This document shows positions 9,012-16,714 of a stretch of DNA of 64,000 nucleotides, piece by piece. Position 1 is the first letter of the stretch; each line of letters starts with the position of its first letter. The notes beneath the pieces were generated by a model. That model saw only the letters and a list, made by a program, of their open reading frames with translations, ran no database searches and was not told where the DNA came from. The stretch comes from Bacteroidales bacterium. GTDB taxonomy: Bacteria > Bacteroidota > Bacteroidia > Bacteroidales > FEN-979. The stretch is from the NCBI GenBank assembly GCA_023229525.1, contig JALNZC010000010.1, positions 30,914 to 94,913 on the forward strand, written 5' to 3'. The position numbers were made by a program, and so were the translations under genes.

Positions 9012-9168
9012 AAAGGAATATTGAATATTGATCAACGAAGAAGGAATTTTGAAATGAATAATAGAACAATAGACCATTTGAACAATAGAAGTATGAAGTT
9101 TGCCGGCGATCGTTGTAATTTCAATACCTATCTGATAGTTTCGCCATCTCGCTACCTCGCTACCTGAA
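9012..9168. repeat. Composite 7/8-bp period array in the nuoC-nuoD gap
   Basis: It holds TTGAATA-type words (9014-9060), AGAACAAT/AGACCATT octads (9061-9095) and, directly before the nuoD start, an octad series TCGCCATC, TCGCTACC, TCGCTACC (9144-9167). Three word families recognised elsewhere in the window are therefore joined in one gap. Confidence 0.75.
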
Positions 9169-9170
9169 AG

Positions 9171-10346
9171 ATGCCTGAACAACCTCCATATACCACCCTG
9201 AATCTCGGCCCCACCCATCCGGCCACGCACGGCATTTTCCAGAATGTGCTGACGATGGACGGGGAGACGATCATCGATACGCAACAAACCATCGGATACA
9301 TTCACCGTGCTTTTGAAAAAATTGCCGAACACCGGTCATATTATCAGATAACTACCCTGACCGACCGGATGAACTATTGTTCCGCGCCCATCAATAACAT
9401 AGGATGGCACATGACGGTAGAAAAACTGTTGGGCATCAAAACCACTAAACGTATTGATTATCTGCGGATCATACTGATGGAACTGGCCCGTATCACTGAC
9501 CATCTCATTTGTAACAGCGTGATCGGGGTCGATAGCGGTGCACTGACGGGATTTATTTATGTTTTTCAGGAACGAGAGAAGATCTATGAGATCTATGAAG
9601 AAATTTCCGGTGCCCGTCTTACTACCAACATGGGCCGGATCGGAGGTTTTGAACGCGATATCAACCCGGCCGCGGTACAAAAGATCAGGGATCTGATCAA
9701 ACGACTTCCCGCCATTTTAAAAGAATTCGAAAAGTTGTTGATGCGAAACCGGATCTTCATGGACCGTACCATCGGAGTTGGCCCCATCAGCGCTGAAAGA
9801 GCCCTGAACTATGGTTTTACCGGTCCGAATCTGCGTGCCGCGGGAGTGGACTTCGACGTCCGGGTGATGACACCGTACAGTAGTTACAATGATTTTGAAT
9901 TTACGATACCGGTTGGAACCAATGGCGATACGTACGACCGTTTTTGTGTCAGACAGGAAGAACTATGGCAAAGTTTGAAACTTGTAAGCGATGCCCTGGA
10001 AAACCTTCCGGAAGGAAAATATTATGTGGATGTACCTCAGTTTTACCTGCCTCCCAAAGAGGAGGTTTATTCAAAAATGGAAGCGCTGATCTGGCACTTT
10101 AAGATCGTGATGGGCGAAATAGATGTGCCGGTAGGAGAGGTTTATCATTCTGTGGAGGGCAGCAACGGAGAACTCGGGTTTTATCTCGTCAGCGATGGAG
10201 GCCGTACCCCGTACCGGTTGCATTTCCGCAGACCCTGTTTTATCTATTACCAGGCCTTACCGGAAATGATCCGCGGTGGCGTTTTGTCGGATGCGATTTT
10301 AACAATGAGCAGTATGAATGTGATAGCAGGGGAGTTGGATGCTTAG
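9171..10346 (+). CDS. nuoD: NADH-quinone oxidoreductase subunit D
   Basis: A 391-residue subunit (49 kDa family, related to the large subunit of [NiFe] hydrogenases) that forms the quinone-binding pocket with NuoB. Recognisable motifs are LGPTHPATHGIF at the N-terminus, GYIHRAFEKIAEH (about 43-55), and near the C-terminus EGSNGELGFYLVSDG and FRRPCF. Length is normal for an unfused NuoD. It is preceded by an octad repeat array and followed by an inverted heptad array. Confidence 0.96.
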   Translation: MPEQPPYTTLNLGPTHPATHGIFQNVLTMDGETIIDTQQTIGYIHRAFEKIAEHRSYYQITTLTDRMNYCSAPINNIGWHMTVEKLLGIKTTKRIDYLRIILMELARITDHLICNSVIGVDSGALTGFIYVFQEREKIYEIYEEISGARLTTNMGRIGGFERDINPAAVQKIRDLIKRLPAILKEFEKLLMRNRIFMDRTIGVGPISAERALNYGFTGPNLRAAGVDFDVRVMTPYSSYNDFEFTIPVGTNGDTYDRFCVRQEELWQSLKLVSDALENLPEGKYYVDVPQFYLPPKEEVYSKMEALIWHFKIVMGEIDVPVGEVYHSVEGSNGELGFYLVSDGGRTPYRLHFRRPCFIYYQALPEMIRGGVLSDAILTMSSMNVIAGELDA

Positions 10347-10350
10347 TATA

Positions 10351-10457
10351 ACTTAAAACTTATAACTCAAAATTCAAAACTCAAATTTCGTTTCATTGTT
10401 ACAGGTTTTACATTTTGAGATGAATTTTTGAGTTTTGAACTTTGCACTTTGAGTTTA
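10351..10457. repeat. Inverted heptad-repeat pair, nuoD-nuoE gap
   Basis: The left arm (10351-10390) has words ACTTAAA, ACTCAAA, ATTCAAA and ACTCAAA. The right arm (10413-10457) has the complementary TTTTGAG, TTTTGAA, CTTTGAG type. The arms would fold into an imperfect hairpin in the transcript, with a ~22-nt loop, between the nuoD stop and the nuoE start. Confidence 0.75.
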
Positions 10458-10472
10458 TCATTAAATTGAAAA

Positions 10473-11054
10473 ATGTCAGATATCAAGGTCAACCATCATC
10501 TGTTCACAAAAGAAGGTAGCCCGGTCGCCTTTTCGCCGGAGACACTCGGCAAGATTGAAGTATTGATCGGCCATTATCCCGCCGGGCAGCAGAAATCTGC
10601 ATTATTGCCCATCCTGCATATTGCCCAGGAGGAACTGGGCGGATATCTCTCGGTGGATGTGATGGATTATGTTGCGGAACAGTTGAATATTCAACCCATT
10701 GAAGTTTATGAAGTGGCCACCTTTTATTCCATGTTTTATCTTGAAAAAACGGGTAAATATGTAATTGAAGTATGCCGTACGGGTCCGTGTGCCATTTCCG
10801 GTGGTGAAAAAATCATCGATCATCTGAAAAAAACACTTGAGATAAACACGGATGAGACCACTCCCGACGGACTTTTTACACTGAAAGAGGTGGAATGCCT
10901 GGGTTCTTGTGGAACAGCCCCGGTGATGCAGATCAACACGGAATTTTATGAGCAATTGACAAAAGAAAAAATCGATCAGATATTAAAAGAGTTGAAGGAA
11001 AACGCAAATCAGGATAAACCGCACGGTTCGAAATGGGTGGAAAAATTCTTTTAG
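10473..11054 (+). CDS. nuoE: NADH-quinone oxidoreductase subunit E
   Basis: A 193-residue subunit (24 kDa family, thioredoxin-like fold) carrying the [2Fe-2S] cluster N1a of the NADH-input module. The ligand cysteines are at about 101 and 106 (CRTGPC) and 142 and 146 (CLGSC). The N-terminal part holds the family helix LLPILHIAQEELGG. The 3' end overlaps the nuoF start by 22 bp, suggesting coupled translation. Confidence 0.95.
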   Translation: MSDIKVNHHLFTKEGSPVAFSPETLGKIEVLIGHYPAGQQKSALLPILHIAQEELGGYLSVDVMDYVAEQLNIQPIEVYEVATFYSMFYLEKTGKYVIEVCRTGPCAISGGEKIIDHLKKTLEINTDETTPDGLFTLKEVECLGSCGTAPVMQINTEFYEQLTKEKIDQILKELKENANQDKPHGSKWVEKFF

Positions 11055-12364
11055 CGAATATGGATGTTCCGGGTATCCGGGATTTCGACGTGTACCACGC
11101 CAGCGGAGGATATAAGTCCGTGGAAAAAGCGTTACGGGATATGACGCCGGCGCAGGTGGCGGCTGAAGTGACCCGATCCGGATTACGGGGCAGGGGAGGC
11201 GCAGGATTCCCGACCGGATTGAAATGGAGTTTTCTTGATAAAAAACCGGATAAACCCCGCTTCTTGGTGTGTAATGCCGATGAGAGCGAACCAGGGACAT
11301 TTAAGGATCGTTATCTGATGCAGCACCTACCCCATCTTCTCATCGAGGGTTTGATCGTTTCAAGTTATGCGCTGGGTGTGAAATCCTGTTATATTTATAT
11401 CCGGGGGGAATTCAAATACCTCGTCGGGATACTCGAAAAAGCCATACGGGAAGCACATCTGCATGGTTTTCTAGGCGAGAATATCCTGGGAACAGGTTTT
11501 GGTCTTCAAATTTATGTACACCCCGGCGCCGGAGCTTATATCTGCGGAGAGGAGACAGCACTGCTCGAATCACTCGAAGGAAAACGCGGTAATCCCCGGA
11601 TTAAACCGCCATTCCCGGCCTTCAAAGGATTATATGGTTGTCCCACAGTTGTAAATAATGTGGAAACACTGGCTACAATCGGACCCATCATCAATATGGG
11701 TGGCGAAGCCTATTCGAAGATCGGCAAAGGCAAGAGTACCGGGACCAAGCTTATATCAGCCTGCGGAAATATCAACAAACCCGGCGTATATGAGATCGAG
11801 ATGGGACTTCCGGTTAAAGATTTTATTTATGGAGATGCATACTGTGGCGGTATCGCCAATGATAAAAAGCTCAAAGCCGTTATCCCGGGTGGTTCATCGG
11901 TCCCAATCCTGCCTGCTGATCTGATTGTCAACACAGCCAGTGGCGTTCAGCGGTTAATGACATTTGAATCCATGGCCGATGGCGATTTTATCAGCGGGAC
12001 CATGCTCGGTTCCGGTGGTTTCATTGTGTTTGATGAAGATGCATGCATCGTTCGCAACACATGGAACCTGACCCGTTTTTACCGTCACGAATCGTGTGGA
12101 CAGTGTTCACCCTGCCGTGAAGGGACCGGATGGATGGAAAATGTGCTTCACCGCATCGAACACGGTCAGGGAAAAATGTCGGACATCGACCTGCTGGTCA
12201 GGATTGCGAAAAACATCGAAGGGACCACTATTTGTCCGCTGGGAGATGCAGCTGCCTGGCCCGTCGCCAGCGCCATCAGGCACTTCCGCCATGAGTTTGA
12301 GGAGCATGTACTGCACCCCGCGGAGGTATTGGAAAAAGAACGGGGATTGCAGGCGGTTTATTGA
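11033..12364 (+). CDS. nuoF: NADH-quinone oxidoreductase subunit F
   Basis: A 443-residue subunit (51 kDa family) that binds NADH and FMN and accepts the hydride. The glycine-rich NADH loop GRGGAGFPTGLKW lies at about 53-65, the FMN-site segment GAGAYICGEETALLESLEGK at about 164-183, and the [4Fe-4S] N3 ligands in CGQCSPC (about 355-361) plus TICPLGD (about 401). The ATG at 11033 overlaps nuoE; an ATG at 11060 would shorten the protein by nine residues and cannot be excluded. Confidence 0.95.
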   Translation: MGGKILLANMDVPGIRDFDVYHASGGYKSVEKALRDMTPAQVAAEVTRSGLRGRGGAGFPTGLKWSFLDKKPDKPRFLVCNADESEPGTFKDRYLMQHLPHLLIEGLIVSSYALGVKSCYIYIRGEFKYLVGILEKAIREAHLHGFLGENILGTGFGLQIYVHPGAGAYICGEETALLESLEGKRGNPRIKPPFPAFKGLYGCPTVVNNVETLATIGPIINMGGEAYSKIGKGKSTGTKLISACGNINKPGVYEIEMGLPVKDFIYGDAYCGGIANDKKLKAVIPGGSSVPILPADLIVNTASGVQRLMTFESMADGDFISGTMLGSGGFIVFDEDACIVRNTWNLTRFYRHESCGQCSPCREGTGWMENVLHRIEHGQGKMSDIDLLVRIAKNIEGTTICPLGDAAAWPVASAIRHFRHEFEEHVLHPAEVLEKERGLQAVY

Positions 12365-12419
12365 ATATCGAATATTGAACAACGAATTTTGAATTTTGAA
12401 TTGAATAATTGAACAATGA
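12362..12419. repeat. TTGAAxx heptad array after nuoF
   Basis: It starts at the nuoF stop: TTGAATA, TCGAATA, TTGAACA, ACGAATT, TTGAATT, TTGAATT and then GAATAATT, GAACAATG. The words match those at 2383-2541, and the reverse complement of the same series occurs at 17264-17305 before nuoK. Confidence 0.75.
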
Positions 12420-12446
12420 GGCCACTCCGAAAAGTAGCTTATGGTA

Positions 12447-12585
12447 AATCTACCCACCCCCAGCCCCTCCCTGTCCACAGGGAGGGGAGCATTTCTGATC
12501 CGGCAAAATACTGTATATCTTGTTATTGGGTATGGTGGCGCTTTTCCCCTCCCTTTTCAAGGGAGGGGTTGGGGGTGGGTAGATT
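12447..12585. repeat. 139-bp GC-rich inverted-repeat element, nuoF-nuoG gap
   Basis: The ends (AATCTACCCACCCCC at 12447 and its complement ending at 12585) are near-perfect inverted repeats of about 27 bp. Each arm also contains its own palindrome (CCCTCCCTGTCCACAGGGAGGG on the left, the TTTTCA-loop form on the right). No protein of sense is encoded. The form resembles a small non-autonomous mobile element or a dispersed palindromic repeat. Confidence 0.8.
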
Positions 12586-12670
12586 GGCTGCAAACCTTTT
12601 TCGCAGACTTCTCGGAGCAGGCTCAACAATAGAATAATAGAACAATAGAAGTATGAAGTTAAATTATCCG

Positions 12671-12852
12671 GCATCCATTTATCACTGATTCTTTGACAAA
12701 TAAATTTTGAATTTTGAGTTGTAGTTTTGACTTTTGAATTTTGAGTTTTGAATTACTTTTTGCATCCATTTATTTTGGATTCTTTGACAGATAAATTTTG
12801 AATTTTGAGTTGTAGTTTTGACTTTTGAATTTTGAGTTTTGAATTACTTTTT
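12671..12852. repeat. Two tandem copies of a 91-bp unit upstream of nuoG
   Basis: Copy one is 12671-12761 and copy two 12762-12852. Each begins GCATCCATTTAT and continues into TTTTGAG/TTTTGAA heptads containing the pivot GAGTTGTAG. The right-arm type sequence is thus doubled just before nuoG; only a short left-arm-like segment is present in this gap. Confidence 0.85.
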
Positions 12853-12888
12853 AACCTCTGATTTTGATTAGTTTGACGGAATAGGCAA

Positions 12889-13857
12889 ATGATAAAAGTA
12901 ACGATAGATAATGTAACCGTTGAAACAGAAGAGGGGACGACCATCCTCCAGGCGGCACGCAAGATCGGGGGTAAGATTATTCCTCCGGCAATGTGCTATT
13001 ACTCCAAACTGAAAGGCTCGGGAGGGAAATGTCGGACCTGTCTTGTAAAAGTTTCCCAGTCTTCAACCAAGGATCCGCGACCCATGCCCAAACTGGTCGC
13101 TTCATGCAGTACCCCGGTGCAGGACGGAATGGTTGTTCAAAACCTGACCTCTCCCGAAGTGATTGAAGCACGCAAAGGAATCGTGGAATTTCTACTGATC
13201 AACCATCCGCTTGATTGCCCGGTATGTGATCAGGCCGGTGAATGTGATCTGCAGGATCTAAGCTTCGGATTTGGAATGGCAGAGACCGCCACCGAAGAAG
13301 AACGCCGTGAATTCCCCGTGATCGATATCGGCGATTACATCAAATTGCACATGAATCGCTGTATTCTTTGCTACCGTTGTGTTTATGTAGCCGATCAATT
13401 GACGGATAAACGGTTGCATGGTGTTCTTTACCGGGGTGATGTCACCGAGATCAGCACTTTTATATCCAAGGGCATTGAAAATGATTTTTCCGGGAATATG
13501 ATCGATGTATGTCCTGTGGGAGCGCTCACCGATAAAACGTTTCGCTTTAAAAGCCGGGTGTGGTTCCTCAAGCCTATGAATGTCCACCGCGATTGCCCGA
13601 AATGTTCAGGAAAGGCAGTTGCCTGGATGTTCGGTAATGAGATCTACCGGATAACCGCACGAAAAGATAAATACGGGGAAGTGGAAGACTTTATCTGCAA
13701 CGAATGCCGGTTTGATAAAAAAAATCCTGCAGATTGGGTGATCGAAGGACCGCGACACATCATACGGCAATCGGTCATCTCCGCAAATCACTATGAAAAG
13801 GAAGAGAAACCTTCAGTGATCAAACCGATTGAAGGGACAATGGAAAAACAAAAATAA
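12889..13857 (+). CDS. nuoG: NADH-quinone oxidoreductase subunit G, short form
   Basis: A 322-residue protein. The N-terminal [2Fe-2S] ferredoxin-like domain has cysteines in PAMCYYS and GKCRTCLVKV (about residues 38-52). The His-Cys [4Fe-4S] segment has HPLDCPVCDQAGECDLQD at about 105-122, and a further cluster region has HMNRCILCYRC at about 153-163. CPKC and CNEC pairs follow near 233 and 276. The large molybdopterin-oxidoreductase-like domain of E. coli NuoG is absent, which to my knowledge is usual in Bacteroidota. It transfers electrons from NuoF towards NuoI. Confidence 0.93.
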   Translation: MIKVTIDNVTVETEEGTTILQAARKIGGKIIPPAMCYYSKLKGSGGKCRTCLVKVSQSSTKDPRPMPKLVASCSTPVQDGMVVQNLTSPEVIEARKGIVEFLLINHPLDCPVCDQAGECDLQDLSFGFGMAETATEEERREFPVIDIGDYIKLHMNRCILCYRCVYVADQLTDKRLHGVLYRGDVTEISTFISKGIENDFSGNMIDVCPVGALTDKTFRFKSRVWFLKPMNVHRDCPKCSGKAVAWMFGNEIYRITARKDKYGEVEDFICNECRFDKKNPADWVIEGPRHIIRQSVISANHYEKEEKPSVIKPIEGTMEKQK

Positions 13858-14336
13858 CTCAAAACTCAAAGCTCAAAAGTCAAAATTACAATTCAAAAAT
13901 AAAAACTGAAAACATGATCGGTAGAGACATTAAAGCAGATTTAAAGAACAGAGCTTATAAGTTTTCGGTTGGTGTGATTATTTTTATTGAGGAAGTGACA
14001 CAGGAACGTAAGATATACTATTCTCTGGTAGATCAGCTTATACGATCCTCAACTTCGATAGGGGCCAATATTGTTGAAGCGAAATCAGCAAGTTCCAGAA
14101 AAGATTATATTCGTTATTTTGAGATTGCGTTAAAATCAGCCAATGAAACAAAATATTGGCTTTGTTTATTCCGGGATGCAATAAAATGTGATAAAAAGAA
14201 AACGGAAAATTTGATCAAAGAAGCAGATGAAATTTCAAAAATGATTGCAAGCAGTATCCTTACTATGAAAGGAAAAAGGAAGATTTGACTTTTGAGTTGT
14301 AGTTTTGACTTTTGAATTTTGATTTTTAAGTTTGAT
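13858..14336. repeat. Inverted heptad arms enclosing a four-helix-bundle gene (nuoG-nuoH)
   Basis: The left arm is 13858-13900 and the right arm 14289-14336. The best-paired 34 nt (13866-13899 against 14289-14322) match at 29 positions by eye, and three of the five mismatches would be G-U pairs in RNA. Both arms share the pivot C/TTACAA. The only gene between the arms is the 124-codon four-helix-bundle gene. Confidence 0.85.
13914..14288 (+). CDS. Four-helix-bundle protein (23S rRNA intervening-sequence protein family)
   Basis: A 124-residue, all-helical protein. Family landmarks are LVDQLIRSSTSIGANIVEA (about 42-60) and the downstream DYIRYFEIALKSANETKYWL helix (about 67-86). These match the S23/IVP family first found in intervening sequences of 23S rRNA genes and related to the accessory Avd protein of diversity-generating retroelements. 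Its role is unknown; nucleic-acid binding is plausible. Here it lies between nuoG and nuoH in the loop of an inverted heptad repeat, with no reverse transcriptase or variable repeat nearby. A related protein is at 16832-17209 in a similar setting. Confidence 0.88.
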   Translation: MIGRDIKADLKNRAYKFSVGVIIFIEEVTQERKIYYSLVDQLIRSSTSIGANIVEAKSASSRKDYIRYFEIALKSANETKYWLCLFRDAIKCDKKKTENLIKEADEISKMIASSILTMKGKRKI

Positions 14337-14339
14337 TAG

Positions 14340-15359
14340 ATGCCTGTGTTACTTTATAAAACAGCTCTCGCTTCGCTCATCCTTATCATGAGCCTGCTCG
14401 TAGCAATGTATTCGACCCTGATCGAACGGAAGGTTGCCGGCTGGTTTCAGGACCGTCACGGACCGAACCGGGCCGGACCATGGGGTTTATTGCAACCCAT
14501 GGCCGATGGTATCAAACTCTTTTTCAAAGAAGAGTTCATGCCGGATACGGCCGATAAATTCCTCTATATCCTTGGGCCGTCACTGACCATGTTGATTGCC
14601 TGCCTCACCAGCGCTGTCATTCCCTGGGGGCCAGATCTGGTGATCGGTGGAAAAACCTATGCCCTTCAGGTCGCCGATATCAACATCGGGATCCTGTATA
14701 TCTTCGCCATTGTTTCCATCGGTGTTTACGGGATCATGATCGGCGGATGGGCTTCCAATAACAAATATTCGTTACTGGGGGCGGTTCGTGCTTCGTCGCA
14801 GATGATCAGCTATGAACTGGCCATGAGCCTTTCCATCATTACCATTGTGATGATGACCGGATCATTGAGTATGCGCGATATCGTGGACCAGCAGCAAGGC
14901 TTTAACTGGAATATTTTTTATCAGCCTTTGGGCTTCCTGATCTTCCTGATCTGTGCTTTCGCCGAAACCAACCGTTCCCCTTTCGATTTGCCGGAGTGTG
15001 AAACCGAACTGGTAGGTGGTTATCATACCGAATACAGCAGCATGAAACTGGGTTTTTACCTGTTTGCGGAATATATCAACATGTTCATTTCCGGTGCTGT
15101 GATGGCGACACTCTTTTTGGGCGGATATCACTTCCCGGGTTTGGATAAACTGGGATTATCCCCCAACATCTTTGCCTTCGTCAGCTTCATGGTATTTTTT
15201 GCCAAGATCACTTTCTTCGGTTTTATTTTTATGTGGATTCGCTGGACACTTCCCCGCTTCCGGTATGACCAATTAATGAAACTCGGATGGAAAAGCCTGA
15301 TACCTTTGGCGATTTTGAATGTCGTGATTACAGGAATAGTGATATTGGTCAATCATTGA
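14340..15359 (+). CDS. nuoH: NADH-quinone oxidoreductase subunit H
   Basis: A 339-residue membrane subunit with about eight transmembrane helices that builds the quinone channel and links peripheral and membrane arms. Conserved segments are ERKVAGWFQDRHGPNRAGPW (about 30-49), LPECETELVGGYHTEYSSMK (about 219-238) and FIFMWIRWTLPRFRYDQLM near 300. The start ATG follows directly after the right repeat arm. Length is typical. Confidence 0.95.
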   Translation: MPVLLYKTALASLILIMSLLVAMYSTLIERKVAGWFQDRHGPNRAGPWGLLQPMADGIKLFFKEEFMPDTADKFLYILGPSLTMLIACLTSAVIPWGPDLVIGGKTYALQVADINIGILYIFAIVSIGVYGIMIGGWASNNKYSLLGAVRASSQMISYELAMSLSIITIVMMTGSLSMRDIVDQQQGFNWNIFYQPLGFLIFLICAFAETNRSPFDLPECETELVGGYHTEYSSMKLGFYLFAEYINMFISGAVMATLFLGGYHFPGLDKLGLSPNIFAFVSFMVFFAKITFFGFIFMWIRWTLPRFRYDQLMKLGWKSLIPLAILNVVITGIVILVNH

Positions 15360-15361
15360 TG

Positions 15362-15480
15362 AACTCAAAACTTAAAACTCAAAAGTCAAAATTACAATGC
15401 AAAATTTAAAACTGTGATCTTGTGTAATATACAACAAATACTTTGAGTTTAAAGTTATAATTTTGAGTTTTGAGTTTTGA
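15362..15480. repeat. Inverted heptad-repeat pair, nuoH-nuoI gap
   Basis: The left arm (15362-15412) has CTCAAAA/CTTAAAA/GTCAAAA words and the TTACAA pivot. The right arm (15441-15480) has the complementary TTTTGAG words. The right arm appears one heptad shorter, as expected from unit slippage. The loop is only about 28 nt, with no gene. Confidence 0.8.
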
Positions 15481-15499
15481 TCTTTAAATTACATTGAAA

Positions 15500-16075
15500 A
15501 TGTCAACCCTGACCAACAGATCCAAAGTAGTTTCCGACAAAAAGATGACTTTTTGGGAACGGATCTATCTACCGGCCATATTCGGCGGAATGTGGGTCAC
15601 GATTGGGCATCTTTTCCGTAAAAAGACCACTGTTCAATATCCTGAAGTAAAGCGTGAGTTCTCCGATATTTATCGTGGCAGGCACGTTTTGAAACGGGAC
15701 GACGAAGGCCGGGAACGTTGTACTGCCTGCGGATTATGTGCCATTGCCTGTCCCGCAGAAGCCATTACCATGGTTGCCGGGGAACGAAAACCAGGGGAAG
15801 AGCATCTTTATCGTGAAGAGAAATATGCTGTCACATACGAGATCGACATGCTGCGTTGCATCTTTTGCGGCGATTGCGAAGAGGCCTGTCCCAAAGAAGC
15901 CATTTTTCTTACCCAAAATATGGTATTTTCGGAATATAAACGGGATCGGTTGGTTTATGGTAAAGAAGAATTGCTGGAACCCCTTGACCCTGCGAAACGG
16001 ATCGACGTTTCAAAACGTCAAACCCCGGAGGTATTGCAGTTTAAGAAAGATAAAAGGTTTAAACATAATAAGTAA
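15500..16075 (+). CDS. nuoI: NADH-quinone oxidoreductase subunit I
   Basis: A 191-residue ferredoxin-type subunit with two [4Fe-4S] clusters (N6a and N6b) that lead electrons to NuoB. The two CxxCxxCxxxCP motifs are CTACGLCAIACP (about 74-85) and CIFCGDCEEACP (about 120-131). I use the ATG at 15500; a TTG two codons earlier is the alternative. Length is slightly above the family mean because of N- and C-terminal extensions. Confidence 0.95.
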   Translation: MSTLTNRSKVVSDKKMTFWERIYLPAIFGGMWVTIGHLFRKKTTVQYPEVKREFSDIYRGRHVLKRDDEGRERCTACGLCAIACPAEAITMVAGERKPGEEHLYREEKYAVTYEIDMLRCIFCGDCEEACPKEAIFLTQNMVFSEYKRDRLVYGKEELLEPLDPAKRIDVSKRQTPEVLQFKKDKRFKHNK

Positions 16076-16082
16076 TCACCGT

Positions 16083-16200
16083 AAAACTCAAAATTCAAAG
16101 CTCAAAATTGCAACTGAAAATTCAAAATTTAAATTATGGTAACGCATTATGAGTTTTAACTTTTGAATTGTAGATTTGAATTTTGAGTTTTGAGTTTTGA
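16083..16200. repeat. Inverted heptad-repeat pair, nuoI-nuoJ gap
   Basis: The left arm (16083-16136) carries CTCAAAA and ATTCAAA words with a TTGCAACT pivot. The right arm (16149-16200) carries the complement with pivot ATTGTAGAT. The loop is about 12 nt. The arms fill the whole gap up to the nuoJ start. Confidence 0.8.
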
Positions 16201-16210
16201 ACTAATCAAC

Positions 16211-16711
16211 ATGTTCACAAAATACATCTTTTTCTTCCTGTCAGTCCTTGCCCTTTACAGCGCCGTGATGGTCCTGGTTTCCAAAAAGCCCATCCACAGC
16301 GTTCTGTTTCTTACCCTGGCTTTTTTTGCCATTGCCGGACACTATGTGCTGCTCAATGCACAGTTTCTGGCGGTGGTTCACGTGATCGTCTATGCCGGTG
16401 CCATCATGGTGCTGTTCCTTTTCACGGTTATGCTGCTGAATCTCAATGCAGACGAACGATCCCCAAAACCAGCCTGGGTCAATTTCATCGCCTTTGTAGC
16501 AGGATGTATGCTGATGCTCACGCTGGTCGGCGTGTTTCGCGGGTATGATATCCGGGTTGCTCAGGATCCATCACTTTCACAGATCGGTCTTGTTAAAAAC
16601 CTCGGCCGGATATTGTATCACGATTATCTGGTGCCATTTGAGCTGTCATCGGTACTTTTTCTTACAGCAATGGTTGGTGCGGTGCTGCTGGGGAAGAAGG
16701 AGCAGCTATAA
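16211..16711 (+). CDS. nuoJ: NADH-quinone oxidoreductase subunit J
   Basis: A 166-residue membrane subunit with five predicted transmembrane helices. The family segment QFLAVVHVIVYAGAIMVLFL is at about 56-75, including the pi-bulge helix that lines the proton path. The ATG at 16211 is preferred; an upstream TTG at 16190 falls inside the repeat arm. The C-terminal LTAMVGAVLLGKKE is usual. Confidence 0.94.
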   Translation: MFTKYIFFFLSVLALYSAVMVLVSKKPIHSVLFLTLAFFAIAGHYVLLNAQFLAVVHVIVYAGAIMVLFLFTVMLLNLNADERSPKPAWVNFIAFVAGCMLMLTLVGVFRGYDIRVAQDPSLSQIGLVKNLGRILYHDYLVPFELSSVLFLTAMVGAVLLGKKEQL

Positions 16712-16714
16712 AAT

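Noticed and set aside
12416..12674. Short frames (HPQPLPVHREG type) in the nuoF-nuoG gap
   Set aside because: They are translations of the palindromic GC-rich element, with no start context or family.
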